Of a stretch of 64,000 nt of DNA, positions 36,513 through 46,115 are shown piece after piece (within the stretch, counting starts at the first letter, position 1; each line of letters begins with the position of its first letter). A program made the translations under genes and the position numbers. Location: positions 208,316 through 272,315 of the forward strand of contig CAJXUD010000003.1 in NCBI GenBank assembly GCA_913061415.1. The letters run 5' to 3'. The notes below the pieces were generated by a model, which worked only from the letters and a program-made list of their open reading frames with translations, ran no database searches and was not told where the DNA came from. Origin of the DNA: an uncultured Oleispira sp. Lineage in GTDB: Bacteria > Pseudomonadota > Gammaproteobacteria > Pseudomonadales > Oceanobacteraceae.

Positions 36513-38234
36513 TTAAGCAGCACTTGCAGCGCGCTTAGCTTCTTCTTCGTCTTTTAACTCACGACGTAAAATCTTACCGACAGGCGTCATTGGCAACTCA
36601 TCACGGAATTCAATTTGACGAGGCAGTTTATAACCAGTCAACTTATCCTTACAGTATGCCTTAATTTCATCAGCCGTTAGGTTAGCATCCGCCGCAACAA
36701 TATAAAGCTTAACAGCTTCACCTGTTTTCTCGTCTGGTACACCAATTACGGCACAGTTTTCAACACCTGGGTGTCCTGCAACAACGTCTTCGATTTCGTT
36801 TGGATAAACGTTAAAGCCGGATACCAAGATCAAATCTTTAATACGGTCTACGATCTTAACAAAACCATCGTTATCAATAACCGCTACGTCACCCGTGCGT
36901 AACCATTCACCATCTGGCGTGAAGCTATCTTTTGTCGCTTCAGGTCGATTCCAGTAACCTTTCATCACCTGTGGGCCTTTAACACAAAGCTCGCCACGTT
37001 CACCAACGGCAACTTCTTCGCCGTCGTCATCAATACACTTAAGTGAAGTACCTGGCATCGGCTGACCAACAGTTCCCATACGCTCAAGACCGTCTGCTGG
37101 GTTCATCGTTACTGCAGGAGAGCACTCAGTCAAACCATAAGCTTCAGAAACACCGGTTCCCGTAATTTCTTTCCAGCGCTTAGCCGTATCTTCAACCAGT
37201 GCCGTACCACCTGAAAGCGTTAATTTCATTTCACTGAAATCAATCTCTTTAAAGCGAGGACTAGCCATTAACGATACAAACAAGGTATTGAGACCCACAA
37301 CACCGGTTAACTTCCAAGGCTTCATAAAGCGAATGAAGGTTTCAGTATCGCGTGGGTTAGCAATCAAGATGCTGTGATCACCCAGTTCAAACAAGGCCAT
37401 CAAGTGAACCGTGAATGAATAGATGTGATAAAGCGGTAATGGCGCAACGATAATCGCTTGCTTATCACCCTTCATTGGCTGGCCACCAGCCGTTGTCTGA
37501 CCCAAAGCAGAAGCCGCTTGTAGCATGTTAGCCACTAGGTTGCGGTTAGTAAGCTCTGCACCTTTAGCAACACCCGTAGTACCACCGGTATATTGTAAGA
37601 TAATGGTATCGTGAGGGTTTTTCATGTGGTTTGCTTGGAAAACCTTCCCTTTACCTAACTTCAAACACTCACGGAAACGAACCGCTTCTGGAAGACTATA
37701 AGCAGGAACCATCTTTTTAATGTGTTTTGCAGCAGCGTTAATTAATACGCGCTTAAAGCCAGGCAGCATATCAGCCAAGCTGGTAACAATAATGTGCTTA
37801 ATACCGGTTTGATCTTTAACGTTTTCTACAGACTTAGCAAAAACGTCCATACAAAGTAATGCTTTTGCGCCCGAGTCGTTAAACTGATGCAACATTTCAC
37901 GTTCAGTATAAAGAGGGTTGGTATTTACTACGCGCAAACCAGCACGAAGTGCGCCATACATAGCAATTGGATATTGCAGAATGTTAGGCATTTGAATGGC
38001 AATTGAATCACCCGGCTTTAGAGTCGTATGATTTTGAAGGTAGCTGGCGAACGCAGCACTGTATTCATCGATTTGGCGATAAGTCAGTGTATAACCGATG
38101 CTGGTAAATGCCGGACGATCTGCATAACGTTTAAAAGAATTCTCAATGACCTCTACAACCGAATCATACTTTGATAAATCGATTGTATCCTTAATCCCTG
38201 GTGCTCGTTTACCGTCCCAAAAAGATGCTTCCAC
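36513..38234 (-). CDS. fadD: Long-chain acyl-CoA synthetase
   Basis: The 573-residue adenylate-forming enzyme activates fatty acids with ATP and CoA. The P-loop YTGGTTGVAKGAELTNRN is near residues 215-232, then YGLTECSPAV, TGDVAVIDNDGFVKIVDRIKD and the C-terminal catalytic lysine region LPMTPVGKILRRELK. Length and the FadD-type linker fit FadD. It sits on the inner face of the membrane. A gene for an AraC regulator lies divergently 190 bp away, and a desaturase beyond it, forming a small fatty-acid locus. Confidence 0.92.
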   Translation of the reverse strand: MEASFWDGKRAPGIKDTIDLSKYDSVVEVIENSFKRYADRPAFTSIGYTLTYRQIDEYSAAFASYLQNHTTLKPGDSIAIQMPNILQYPIAMYGALRAGLRVVNTNPLYTEREMLHQFNDSGAKALLCMDVFAKSVENVKDQTGIKHIIVTSLADMLPGFKRVLINAAAKHIKKMVPAYSLPEAVRFRECLKLGKGKVFQANHMKNPHDTIILQYTGGTTGVAKGAELTNRNLVANMLQAASALGQTTAGGQPMKGDKQAIIVAPLPLYHIYSFTVHLMALFELGDHSILIANPRDTETFIRFMKPWKLTGVVGLNTLFVSLMASPRFKEIDFSEMKLTLSGGTALVEDTAKRWKEITGTGVSEAYGLTECSPAVTMNPADGLERMGTVGQPMPGTSLKCIDDDGEEVAVGERGELCVKGPQVMKGYWNRPEATKDSFTPDGEWLRTGDVAVIDNDGFVKIVDRIKDLILVSGFNVYPNEIEDVVAGHPGVENCAVIGVPDEKTGEAVKLYIVAADANLTADEIKAYCKDKLTGYKLPRQIEFRDELPMTPVGKILRRELKDEEEAKRAASAA

Positions 38235-38426
38235 ATTAACCCCCTAGCAATAGTCGCTATGTTAATAAATCACACGTTCAATACGTTTTTTTTGATTTTA
38301 CTGAACTGAATGTGACTTCGTTTGTTTATTATTAATATACGTCTCGACACTATGACGTAATTTTGGCTTGAAATGAAGTACTATTCGTGACAGGATTTCA
38401 GTCATATTACGCCAAAGACACTTTTA

Positions 38427-39443
38427 ATGACCTCTATCTATTCTAAGCAGCGCGCTTTTTTAACGACAGACTATCTAACTCAGCTAATCACCCTTATGAA
38501 GCAAAAGGGTTTTGATCCTGAACTAGTCTTAGCGAATACCCAATTAACCGAGCAAATCATGCAACAAAATACTCGCATTTCACCGATGCAGTATCATACC
38601 GTTGTCGAAAATGCCCTAGCTCTCAGCCAAGATCCGTTATTAGGAATCAAGCATGGCCAAGGGCTAAATATTGCCAGCCACGGTTTTTTAGGATTTGCCG
38701 CGATGGCCGCCGACGATTTAAATCAGGCGCTTTCCTTAGCTATTCGCTATGCTCGCACGCGAACATTATTAGCCGACATCCGTTTTCATAAAGAAGACGA
38801 CAGCGCTGTGGTGCAAATTAATCGACTTGCCTCCATGCCGAGCACCTTCCCTTTTGTTGTCGAAAATATCATCTCTAGCTTTATCGGAGTTGCACGCTAT
38901 TTGATGAACCAACAAGATGAAATGTCAGCCATTGTGAAACTCAACTATTCACCGCAAGTACCTGCCAGTGAATACGAACGTTTATTAGGCGTGCCGGTTT
39001 TATTTGACCAACCACACAACCAAGTATGCTTCCCAGAATACTTATTAGAGGTTCCCGTTTCGACAGCCAATGCAACATCGCGAGGTTTGGCCGAAAGTGA
39101 GTGCGAAAAGCTGTTGATAGAACTGGATCAAGGGCAGGATTTGGTTATTCAAATCCGTAACCAGCTCGAAAAAATGAAGGCATTCCCAACACTGCCTAAC
39201 ATGGCAACCGCGATGAACAGCAGCCCAAGAACAATCAACCGCCAGCTGGCTCAATTGAATACCACTTATCAACATATTTTGGATGAAGTAAGACGTGAAA
39301 AAGCCATTGACTTACTCACTTATTCCAACATTAATGTGGAACAGATCGCCAGCCAATTGGGCTATAACGATCCTTCTAACTTTGGTCGGGCATTTCGCCG
39401 TTGGTTAGGAAAAAGCCCGAGGGCTTTCCGTAAAGATTTATAA
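38427..39443 (+). CDS. AraC family transcriptional regulator
   Basis: The 338-residue protein has an arabinose-binding-type N-terminal domain (~20-205) and a C-terminal AraC helix-turn-helix (PNMATAMNSSPRTINRQLAQ, then IASQLGYNDPSNFGRAFRRW). It is divergent from fadD and 143 nt upstream of a desaturase gene, so both may be its targets. It is a paralogue of the AraC protein at 23813, with the same domain order. The ligand may be a fatty acid or acyl-CoA; this is inference. Confidence 0.88.
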   Translation: MTSIYSKQRAFLTTDYLTQLITLMKQKGFDPELVLANTQLTEQIMQQNTRISPMQYHTVVENALALSQDPLLGIKHGQGLNIASHGFLGFAAMAADDLNQALSLAIRYARTRTLLADIRFHKEDDSAVVQINRLASMPSTFPFVVENIISSFIGVARYLMNQQDEMSAIVKLNYSPQVPASEYERLLGVPVLFDQPHNQVCFPEYLLEVPVSTANATSRGLAESECEKLLIELDQGQDLVIQIRNQLEKMKAFPTLPNMATAMNSSPRTINRQLAQLNTTYQHILDEVRREKAIDLLTYSNINVEQIASQLGYNDPSNFGRAFRRWLGKSPRAFRKDL

Positions 39444-39586
39444 ACAATTCGAAAAATTTCGCTACTTCATAATTTTTTGACGACTAATACTGACTATCAT
39501 CGACCGCAAGGTTTACTTTTAGAGCGTTATCAGTAGGATGTTGCCGAAAGCTAAATTCCAATCATAAAAAATAGCACTCACATTTC

Positions 39587-40654
39587 ATGAACAGCCTAAG
39601 TCACAATAATGCTCAGCGCCCATTACAAACAGCGCTAGGAAATGCCGTAAACCGCTATTTCCAAGAAAATAATATAGCAAAGACAGGAAATACCGAACTC
39701 TATCGTAAAGCCGCTATTATCTTGTTTATGCACATTATCTCCTTTGCTTGCTTCTTCCTGCTAGCAGAACCTTATACGTGGCTAGCATGGGCCTTTCATG
39801 GTTTCACCACTGCGTTGATCGGTTTTAACATCATGCACGACGGTGCCCATGGTAGTTTCACTAAAAATAAAACCATTAATTCAATTGCAGCCCATACATT
39901 CAACGCAATAGGCAGCAATGCATTTTATTGGAAACAAAAACACAATTTAAACCATCATCCGTATACCAACGTCGCCAGTGCCGATGAAGATATTGAAGCC
40001 TTTGGTTTATTACGCATGAGCCCTGACAAACCTCGCTATTGGTTTCATCGCTGGCAGCACATTTATGTGTGGGCGCTGTACCCCCTTACTAGCTTGTTTT
40101 GGTTTTTTGTATTGGACTTTCTCGCCTACTTTAATCAAAAAATCAGTGAGCAAGATTTCTCACAAAAGTACCAAACAAAAGACTCGATTGTTTTTTGGCT
40201 GAGCAAAGTTTTTTACATCAGCCTTTACCTCATTATTCCTAGCTACTTTTTAGGTTGGCAGACCGTTCTTATCGGTTTTTTATGTTTACATGCCGTCATG
40301 GGGGTTTTATTTGCAGTGGTATTTCAACTGGCTCACGTGGTTGATAAAACAGAATTTCCTCAACCAGACGAGCACGGCAACCTGCCTTATGAATGGGCCG
40401 CGCATCAACTGGCGACGACTGCTGATTTTGCACCTAACAGTAAATTAACGACTTGGTGCGTAGGCGGCTTAAATTTTCAGGTTGAGCATCACCTGTTCCC
40501 TAGAATTAGCCATACTCACTACCCTAAATTGCATAAGATCGTGCGCGAAGTCTGCGCGGAGAATGATGTTCTTCACCGTCAATATTCAACCGTTCGCGAA
40601 GCCATTTTAGGGCATATCAAACATTTAAAAGAAATGGGCCGCGCGTCGTCTTAA
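39587..40654 (+). CDS. Membrane fatty acid desaturase (front-end/linoleoyl-CoA type)
   Basis: The 355-residue integral membrane di-iron enzyme has three histidine boxes: HDGAHGS near residue 85, HNLNHH near 121, and QVEHHLF near 302. The QxxHH third box is typical of front-end (delta-6-like) desaturases. There are about four hydrophobic helices. It introduces a double bond into an acyl chain with O2 and an electron donor. No fused cytochrome b5 is present. Next to an AraC regulator and fadD, it suggests control of membrane fluidity in a cold marine setting. Confidence 0.88.
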   Translation: MNSLSHNNAQRPLQTALGNAVNRYFQENNIAKTGNTELYRKAAIILFMHIISFACFFLLAEPYTWLAWAFHGFTTALIGFNIMHDGAHGSFTKNKTINSIAAHTFNAIGSNAFYWKQKHNLNHHPYTNVASADEDIEAFGLLRMSPDKPRYWFHRWQHIYVWALYPLTSLFWFFVLDFLAYFNQKISEQDFSQKYQTKDSIVFWLSKVFYISLYLIIPSYFLGWQTVLIGFLCLHAVMGVLFAVVFQLAHVVDKTEFPQPDEHGNLPYEWAAHQLATTADFAPNSKLTTWCVGGLNFQVEHHLFPRISHTHYPKLHKIVREVCAENDVLHRQYSTVREAILGHIKHLKEMGRASS

Positions 40655-40750
40655 GTGCGGCGCAGCTAATTCTTTTTAAGCCGAGTATTGATAAGCCACG
40701 CCAAGCAGATTATCTTAGCGCCCATTTATTCAAACCCTAGGTAGCTGTTT

Positions 40751-41236
40751 ATGGAATATCCGCAATTTTTAGTGATTGACGCTAGTTCTTACGAGCTAGA
40801 CGGACACCCCATCGCAATTGCCTGGTCGTTAACAGACGGCACGATTAAAAGCACACTGATTCAGCCAGAAGAAAGTTGGCACGAATGGGATGCCGGCTTA
40901 GAAGATCTGCACGGCATAACGCAAGAAATATTAATTCAGTCGGGCGAACCCGTTTGGGAAGCCGTAAAAGAGTTTGAGTTTGACTGCGAAAATTCCTATT
41001 ACCTAGTACAAGACTCAGAACGTACGATGGAACTGCTAGAACGCATGTACGACGCCTACGATAAAGAACCCGGCGCCGACTTAATAGGCATGCACGAATG
41101 GCATCCTAGCGAAACTGAAGAGCGCTATCAGCTGATGGAAGACCTTCGCAGCGATCTAGAACTAAACCCTCACCGCTGTGAAGACAACGTTCGCCTCATG
41201 CTGGAAATGTGGGTTCGCGTGAACGCTGCGCATTAG
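40751..41236 (+). CDS. Degenerate DnaQ-like exonuclease-fold protein
   Basis: The 161-residue protein follows the start of the exonuclease fold: FLVIDASSYELDGHPIAIAWSL (strands 1-2), WHEWDAGLEDLHGIT, and a late HRCEDNVR in place of Exo III. The Exo I Asp is kept, but the expected second acidic residue (D-x-E) is Ser in IDASS. Asp in the Exo II region is not obvious. It may therefore bind nucleic acid without cleaving it, or use a different metal set. Convergent with hda. Function unknown. Confidence 0.55.
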   Translation: MEYPQFLVIDASSYELDGHPIAIAWSLTDGTIKSTLIQPEESWHEWDAGLEDLHGITQEILIQSGEPVWEAVKEFEFDCENSYYLVQDSERTMELLERMYDAYDKEPGADLIGMHEWHPSETEERYQLMEDLRSDLELNPHRCEDNVRLMLEMWVRVNAAH

Positions 41237-41241
41237 ATTTA

Positions 41242-41949
41242 TTACCAATCCATCAATTCTTTCACAAACGGCTTAGTAAGCTTACGCTGAGCCGATAGTG
41301 ACGCCTGATCAAGATCTGATAACAAATCAAACAACCCAGCCATATCTCGAGGACCGCGGGTTAAAATATAACGCGCAACCTCTTCACTCATATTCAAACC
41401 CCGAACACGAGCACGCAATAGCAGCGCTTTTAATTTATCTTCATCTTCTAACGCTTCCAGCTGATAGGTAATGCCCCAGCTTAAGCGCGACGTTAAATCA
41501 GGCAGTAAAATACCGTTATTTCGCGGGCCGTCTTTTGCGGCAACCAGCATGCAGGTTCCGGTATCACGCAAGCGATTAAATAAATGAAATAACGCTTCTT
41601 CCCACTCAGGCTTACCCGCTATTGCTTCAATATTATCCAAAGCAACCAACTGCAAAACTTCCAAATCTTCAAATACTGAAGGGTCGTAAGCAACCAGTTC
41701 ATCCAGCGGCAAATAAACCGCTTTATGACCTAACCCCTCAGCATAATGGCAAGCAGCCTGAAGTAAATGACTGCAACCTACGCCATTCGCGCCCCACAAA
41801 TAAATAAACGGCTCACCACTTTCACGCCATTGATCTTGAATCGAATAAACAACCTGCGCGTTTGGGCCAGCAAAATAATTCGCAAAACGAGCATCGTCTC
41901 TTACCGAGACCGACAGCGTTAGCTGCTGCGCTTGGGCTTCAATAACCAT
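41242..41949 (-). CDS. hda: DnaA regulatory inactivator Hda
   Basis: Hda stimulates hydrolysis of DnaA-bound ATP with the sliding clamp, preventing over-initiation. The 235-residue protein has an early clamp-binding-like QLTLSV (residues 9-14), a Walker A GANGVGCS (53-60) and a Walker B VALDNIEAI, then a DnaA-like domain III ending. The Walker A lysine/arginine position is Cys59, an unusual substitution. The gene is 18 nt downstream of a DUF2066 gene, a conserved order next to purMN. Confidence 0.92.
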   Translation of the reverse strand: MVIEAQAQQLTLSVSVRDDARFANYFAGPNAQVVYSIQDQWRESGEPFIYLWGANGVGCSHLLQAACHYAEGLGHKAVYLPLDELVAYDPSVFEDLEVLQLVALDNIEAIAGKPEWEEALFHLFNRLRDTGTCMLVAAKDGPRNNGILLPDLTSRLSWGITYQLEALEDEDKLKALLLRARVRGLNMSEEVARYILTRGPRDMAGLFDLLSDLDQASLSAQRKLTKPFVKELMDW

Positions 41950-41967
41950 TTAAAGCACTCCTAGACA

Positions 41968-43044
41968 CTACTGCGCCCATTCAAATTCTTTTTCTTGTAA
42001 ACTGAATAATTTATTATCCAACTGAATTATACGCTGCACTTTTTTCCAATCACCTTCTAGATTCAAATAGAGCTGTAAACTATCTCTATCGACCTGCGCA
42101 ACTTCAACTAAACGCACTCCAGAAAGGCTTTGCAAGTACGTAATAACTTTTGAGTAATCACTAAAATCATTGACTTTTTTAACAACGATACGCAAACCTG
42201 ATCGACCTTGCATGGGGTTAGATTTTATCGCGAATTGGTCTGCAAAAAAACGACCTACTTCACTCGACGCACTTGTTAATGCCGCTAAAGGCGTTTCACC
42301 CTTGGTTGAAAGCGATAAACGACGCTCACCTTGCAATAACACCCCGTCATACTGCCATATACCTTCGGCAGACTGATTAAGCTTACCCGCCAATACCGCA
42401 TCGGTTTGATAACGAGTAGAAGCCGTAATAATAGAATCGTTAATCAGCCACCAAAGCTGATTTAAAGACAGTGCCGACTGATCCTCAAGATCATCTAAAG
42501 GCCATAATACCGGTAAACCACGATCGCTGAATGCCGACTCCAAGCGGTTTTTCCACTCTGGTGCTTGTTCTGATACTAATAGACGACCACCATCAAGCGC
42601 TTGAGTCGCTGACTGTGAATCTAAATTTGAAGCGTCTATCGCTAACCAATTTAATAATAGTGGTCGGTTCTCACCCCAAATGGGCGCATGAGCACGTCGT
42701 AATAAAGGCACTAATAAGGCTTTACTAAACCAGGTTTGCAAATACGTTTGGCCATCAATACCATCTTGTTGATAACTAAACCCCTGCATATAACGCAAAG
42801 CATTTTTGCTCGCATCCAATAATGTTGGATTTTCCAGTACTTCAGGGTAACCAGAAACCTTGATCAATAACTGCTGAAAGGCCAGCTGCACACCCAATTT
42901 ACGACTTTGTTCACTCTGATCTTCTACCGGTACGTTAACGCGATAAAGATCGGTTACATTTACAGCAACTGCATTAAGACTGAATAAACACAAACATAAG
43001 ATGATAAAACGCACACATAATCCCTGCTTTGAGTGGAATAACAA
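41968..43044 (-). CDS. DUF2066 domain-containing exported protein
   Basis: A 358-residue protein with a signal peptide (FIILCLCLFSLNAVAV, residues ~12-28) and a DUF2066 domain, seen in VNVPVEDQSEQSRKLGVQLAFQQLLIKVSG. The family has no known function; it is conserved beside hda and purM in Pseudomonas and relatives. Probably periplasmic. It shares the divergent purM promoter region and is followed by hda. Confidence 0.82.
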   Translation of the reverse strand: MLFHSKQGLCVRFIILCLCLFSLNAVAVNVTDLYRVNVPVEDQSEQSRKLGVQLAFQQLLIKVSGYPEVLENPTLLDASKNALRYMQGFSYQQDGIDGQTYLQTWFSKALLVPLLRRAHAPIWGENRPLLLNWLAIDASNLDSQSATQALDGGRLLVSEQAPEWKNRLESAFSDRGLPVLWPLDDLEDQSALSLNQLWWLINDSIITASTRYQTDAVLAGKLNQSAEGIWQYDGVLLQGERRLSLSTKGETPLAALTSASSEVGRFFADQFAIKSNPMQGRSGLRIVVKKVNDFSDYSKVITYLQSLSGVRLVEVAQVDRDSLQLYLNLEGDWKKVQRIIQLDNKLFSLQEKEFEWAQ

Positions 43045-43178
43045 AGGCGCTATTGTGCCACTCCCTACCCGTATGAGCCAGTCAAACCACCATTCCTATC
43101 GAATAGCCACATAATTACTACACAATATCCGTGCACCCAAGCACACAAAGAGGTAGAATATGCCGCCTAAAATTTTTA

Positions 43179-43218
43179 CATTTAGTCAACATTTAGCCCT
43201 TTGGCTAATGACTAAATG
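43179..43218 (+). promoter_or_regulatory. Long hairpin in the purM leader
   Basis: CATTTAGTCA (43179-43188) pairs perfectly with TGACTAAATG (43209-43218). Inside it TTAGCC pairs with GGCTAA around CTTT, with a 4-nt bulge. It ends 29 nt before the purM ATG. A TAGAAT hexamer at 43154-43159 could be the -10, which would put the hairpin in the transcript leader. I found no PurR-type box. Confidence 0.6.
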
Positions 43219-43247
43219 ACACACAGCGAACGACGAGACGTAGACTG

Positions 43248-44306
43248 ATGAGCGATCAAAAATCCCTAAGTTACAAAGATGCTGGCGTAGACATTGAAGC
43301 CGGTAATGCCCTAGTTGAACGAATCAAAGGGGTAGCAAAACGTACTCGCCGTCCTGAAGTAATGACTGGTCTAGGTGGATTCGCGTCTTTATTCGAATTG
43401 CCACAAGGTTACAAGCAGCCAGTATTGGTTTCTGGCACAGACGGCGTGGGTACTAAACTGCGTCTAGCCATGGACATCGGCAAGCACGATACTATTGGTA
43501 TCGATCTAGTGGCCATGTGCGTTAACGACTTGATCGTTGGTGGCGCTGAACCTTTATTCTTCCTAGATTATTACGCAACGGGCAAATTAAACGTTGATAT
43601 CGCAGCAGACGTTGTTAGCGGCATCGGCGATGGTTGTGAGTTATCAGGTATTTCTTTGGTTGGCGGCGAAACAGCCGAAATGCCAGGCATGTACGAAGGC
43701 GAAGACTACGATCTAGCCGGTTTCTGCGTCGGTATCGCAGAAAAAGAAGACATCATCGATGGTTCAAAAGTAGCGACTGGCGATACACTAATCGCACTTG
43801 CGTCTTCTGGCCCACACTCCAACGGTTACTCATTGATCCGTAAGATCCTTGAAGTATCGAACGCTGATCTAGACCAAGACCTAGACGGCCAATCGTTGAA
43901 AGATGCATTAATTGCACCGACCAACATCTACGTTAAATCAGTCCTTAAATTGATTAACGCAAGTGAAGTACATGCACTTTGCCACATTACGGGCGGCGGC
44001 TTCCAAGAAAACATCCCTCGCGTATTGCCAGAAACCGCTAAAGCGGTAATCAATACTAAGAGCTGGGATCTACCACCTGTATTTAAATGGTTACAAGAGA
44101 AAGGCAACGTTGATGCTTTCGAAATGTACCGCACCTTTAACTGTGGTGTAGGCATGATTGCCTGCGTTCCTGCAGAGAAAGCCGATGCAGCCATTGCATT
44201 ATTAAACGCAGAAGGCGAACAAGCTTGGATCATTGGCCACATCGAAGATGCGGTTGAAGGTGAAGAGCAAGTTGAGCTTGTTGGTATCGAAAAGACAGGT
44301 CTATAA
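43248..44306 (+). CDS. purM: Phosphoribosylformylglycinamidine cyclo-ligase
   Basis: PurM closes the imidazole ring to give AIR in purine synthesis, using ATP. The 352-residue protein starts [13 protein letters not shown], with [14 protein letters not shown] for ATP binding, [12 protein letters not shown], and [15 protein letters not shown] [11 protein letters not shown] near the C-terminal half. Length and all blocks agree. Cytosolic. purN follows after only three bases, a conserved operon. Confidence 0.97.
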   Translation: MSDQKSLSYKDAGVDIEAGNALVERIKGVAKRTRRPEVMTGLGGFASLFELPQGYKQPVLVSGTDGVGTKLRLAMDIGKHDTIGIDLVAMCVNDLIVGGAEPLFFLDYYATGKLNVDIAADVVSGIGDGCELSGISLVGGETAEMPGMYEGEDYDLAGFCVGIAEKEDIIDGSKVATGDTLIALASSGPHSNGYSLIRKILEVSNADLDQDLDGQSLKDALIAPTNIYVKSVLKLINASEVHALCHITGGGFQENIPRVLPETAKAVINTKSWDLPPVFKWLQEKGNVDAFEMYRTFNCGVGMIACVPAEKADAAIALLNAEGEQAWIIGHIEDAVEGEEQVELVGIEKTGL

Positions 44307-44309
44307 GTA

Positions 44310-44984
44310 ATGCAGGCGAGTGAAGTAGAAAAACCGCGCATTGTCATTTTGATCTCTGGTACTGGTAGCAATATGGTTGCCATTGCCGAAGCGCTTCAAA
44401 AAGAAGAATCAGACTCAGGCATTGATGCTGAGATCGTCGGTGTTATTAGTAACCGCCCTACTGCGACAGGCTTAGAAAAAGCCCAAGCAATGGGATTACA
44501 TACCGACATCATCGATCATACGCTTTACGCCAGTCGTGACGAATTCGATCATGCCCTTATCCGCATGATCGAAGACTTAAACCCTGACGTAGTGGTACTT
44601 GCCGGCTTTATGCGCATTTTAACCGCCGATTTTACTCGCTATTACGAAGGGCGTTTATTAAACATTCACCCTTCTTTATTGCCTAAGTATCAAGGTTTGA
44701 ATACTCATCAGCGCGCCTTAGATGCGGGTGATGATATTCATGGAGTAACCGTGCACTTCGTAACGGAAGAATTAGACGGCGGCCCTAATGCTATTCAAGC
44801 CATCGTTCCTATTCTTGATGTTGATAACGCACAAAACCTTCAACAGCGCGTTCATGCTCAAGAACACATCATTTACCCCATTGCGGTTAAATGGTTCTGC
44901 GAAGGTCGCCTTACGATGAAAGGCAACGAAGCCTTGCTGGATAATAAAGTACTTCCAGCCACTGGCATTCAACTGCAAAGCTAA
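44310..44984 (+). CDS. purN: Phosphoribosylglycinamide formyltransferase
   Basis: PurN transfers a formyl group from 10-formyl-THF to GAR. The N-terminal IVILISGTGSNM binds phosphate, LNIHPSLLPKYQGLNTHQRAL holds the catalytic Asn/His, and HGVTVHFVTEELDGGP the catalytic Asp. The 224-residue length is typical. It lies three bases after purM. Its stop codon is in the loop of a perfect 11-bp hairpin. Confidence 0.96.
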   Translation: MQASEVEKPRIVILISGTGSNMVAIAEALQKEESDSGIDAEIVGVISNRPTATGLEKAQAMGLHTDIIDHTLYASRDEFDHALIRMIEDLNPDVVVLAGFMRILTADFTRYYEGRLLNIHPSLLPKYQGLNTHQRALDAGDDIHGVTVHFVTEELDGGPNAIQAIVPILDVDNAQNLQQRVHAQEHIIYPIAVKWFCEGRLTMKGNEALLDNKVLPATGIQLQS

Positions 44985-44997
44985 TCGCTTTGCAGTT
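44971..44997 (+). other. Perfect hairpin with the purN stop codon in its loop
   Basis: AACTGCAAAGC pairs with GCTTTGCAGTT (11 bp) around TAATC, which contains the stop TAA. C-rich sequence follows, not a T-tract, so intrinsic termination is doubtful. Confidence 0.7.
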
Positions 44998-45078
44998 CCT
45001 CCTCCCCCCCTCTACTATTGTCATTTTAAACACGGTCGATATACTAAAAGCTCTTATTGCCAGCAATCTGATTATTTC

Positions 45079-46104
45079 ATGATTTATACTCGCTTATTAT
45101 TACTGCTTACAATTTCATTCAGCAGTCTTAGCTGTACAACGTTTGCCAATCCAAATATTGAAGAATCCAACCTTGAAGCAACGACTTCCTTAAAAACTGA
45201 CCCTATCGAGGCGCCTGCTGAAGAAACAACTGCTGAAGAAACAACTGCGGAAGAAACGGTTGCTGTTGAAGCGAATCTTGAAGAGAGTGCTCTTGAAGAG
45301 AACGTTATTGAAGAAGCCCTTCCTTTAGAAGCAACGATAGAGCAAACAACAATAGAACAAACAGACTCGACAGAAGCGACTCTTAAAAAATCAACTCCCG
45401 TAAAAACCGCTATCAAAGAACCCTCTCCTGCTAAAAGTAAGTATCCGTACCCAGAGTTTACCGCTGAATACAATGCAACTTGGACCGGTGGTTGGTTTCC
45501 CATTAATGTCGATGCCAAACGCTCACTCAGTCATCAAGCTGATGGCACCGCGACGCTGACCTTTGAAGCAGATTCTGCCATTGCAGGCTTACAAGAAATC
45601 AGTACGTTTCGCTATTTAAACAACACGATTCAACCGCTGCAATATCGCTATCTACGCACCGGTTTATTTAAAGAGCCTGATCGCAATCAAGTATTCGACT
45701 GGCAGAAAAAACAGATTATTAACGGCAATGACCAATCAATTTTTAGCGGTCACTGGAATGATCTAGTTCAAGATAATTTGAGCTATAACGTTCAAGCGAG
45801 TATCGATTTACAACAGGGTAAAACTCAGTTCACTTATCCTGTTTTTGATCGCAATAAAATCAAAAACTTTAGTTTTCAGATGGTTGGCTTTGAAGTGCTT
45901 AATACGCAAGTAGGCTCGCTGCGCACGGTTAAAATTGAGCAAATTGAAAAGAAAAAACACAAGAAGAAAACGTATATTTGGTTTGCCAAAGATTACGATT
46001 ATTTGCTTGTGCGCCTTCAGCAGACGCAAAAAGATGGCCAGACCTATCAGATTGATTTAACCGCAGCTGATATCAATGGCAAAACCCTTCGCAAAACGAG
46101 ATAA
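45079..46104 (+). CDS. DUF3108 domain-containing exported protein
   Basis: A 341-residue protein with a signal peptide (ending TTFA), an acidic Thr/Glu-rich linker (~25-115) partly made of 15-bp repeats (AEETTAEETTAEET), and a C-terminal DUF3108 domain from YPEFTAEYNATWTGG onward. DUF3108 proteins are periplasmic with unknown function and lie after purN in Pseudomonas and relatives, as here. It is 94 nt after purN and 11 nt before the pseudouridine synthase gene. Confidence 0.8.
   Translation: MIYTRLLLLLTISFSSLSCTTFANPNIEESNLEATTSLKTDPIEAPAEETTAEETTAEETVAVEANLEESALEENVIEEALPLEATIEQTTIEQTDSTEATLKKSTPVKTAIKEPSPAKSKYPYPEFTAEYNATWTGGWFPINVDAKRSLSHQADGTATLTFEADSAIAGLQEISTFRYLNNTIQPLQYRYLRTGLFKEPDRNQVFDWQKKQIINGNDQSIFSGHWNDLVQDNLSYNVQASIDLQQGKTQFTYPVFDRNKIKNFSFQMVGFEVLNTQVGSLRTVKIEQIEKKKHKKKTYIWFAKDYDYLLVRLQQTQKDGQTYQIDLTAADINGKTLRKTR
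45217..45261 (+). repeat. In-frame 15-bp repeat in the DUF3108 gene
   Basis: GCTGAAGAAACAACT occurs at 45217-45231 and 45232-45246, then the variant GCGGAAGAAACGGTT at 45247-45261. Each encodes A-E-E-T-T/V. Confidence 0.9.
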
Positions 46105-46115
46105 GTAAATCATTC

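Noticed and set aside
43045..43247. PurR operator upstream of purM
   Set aside because: No ACGCAAACGTTTGCGT-like sequence is present. Only the hairpin was found.
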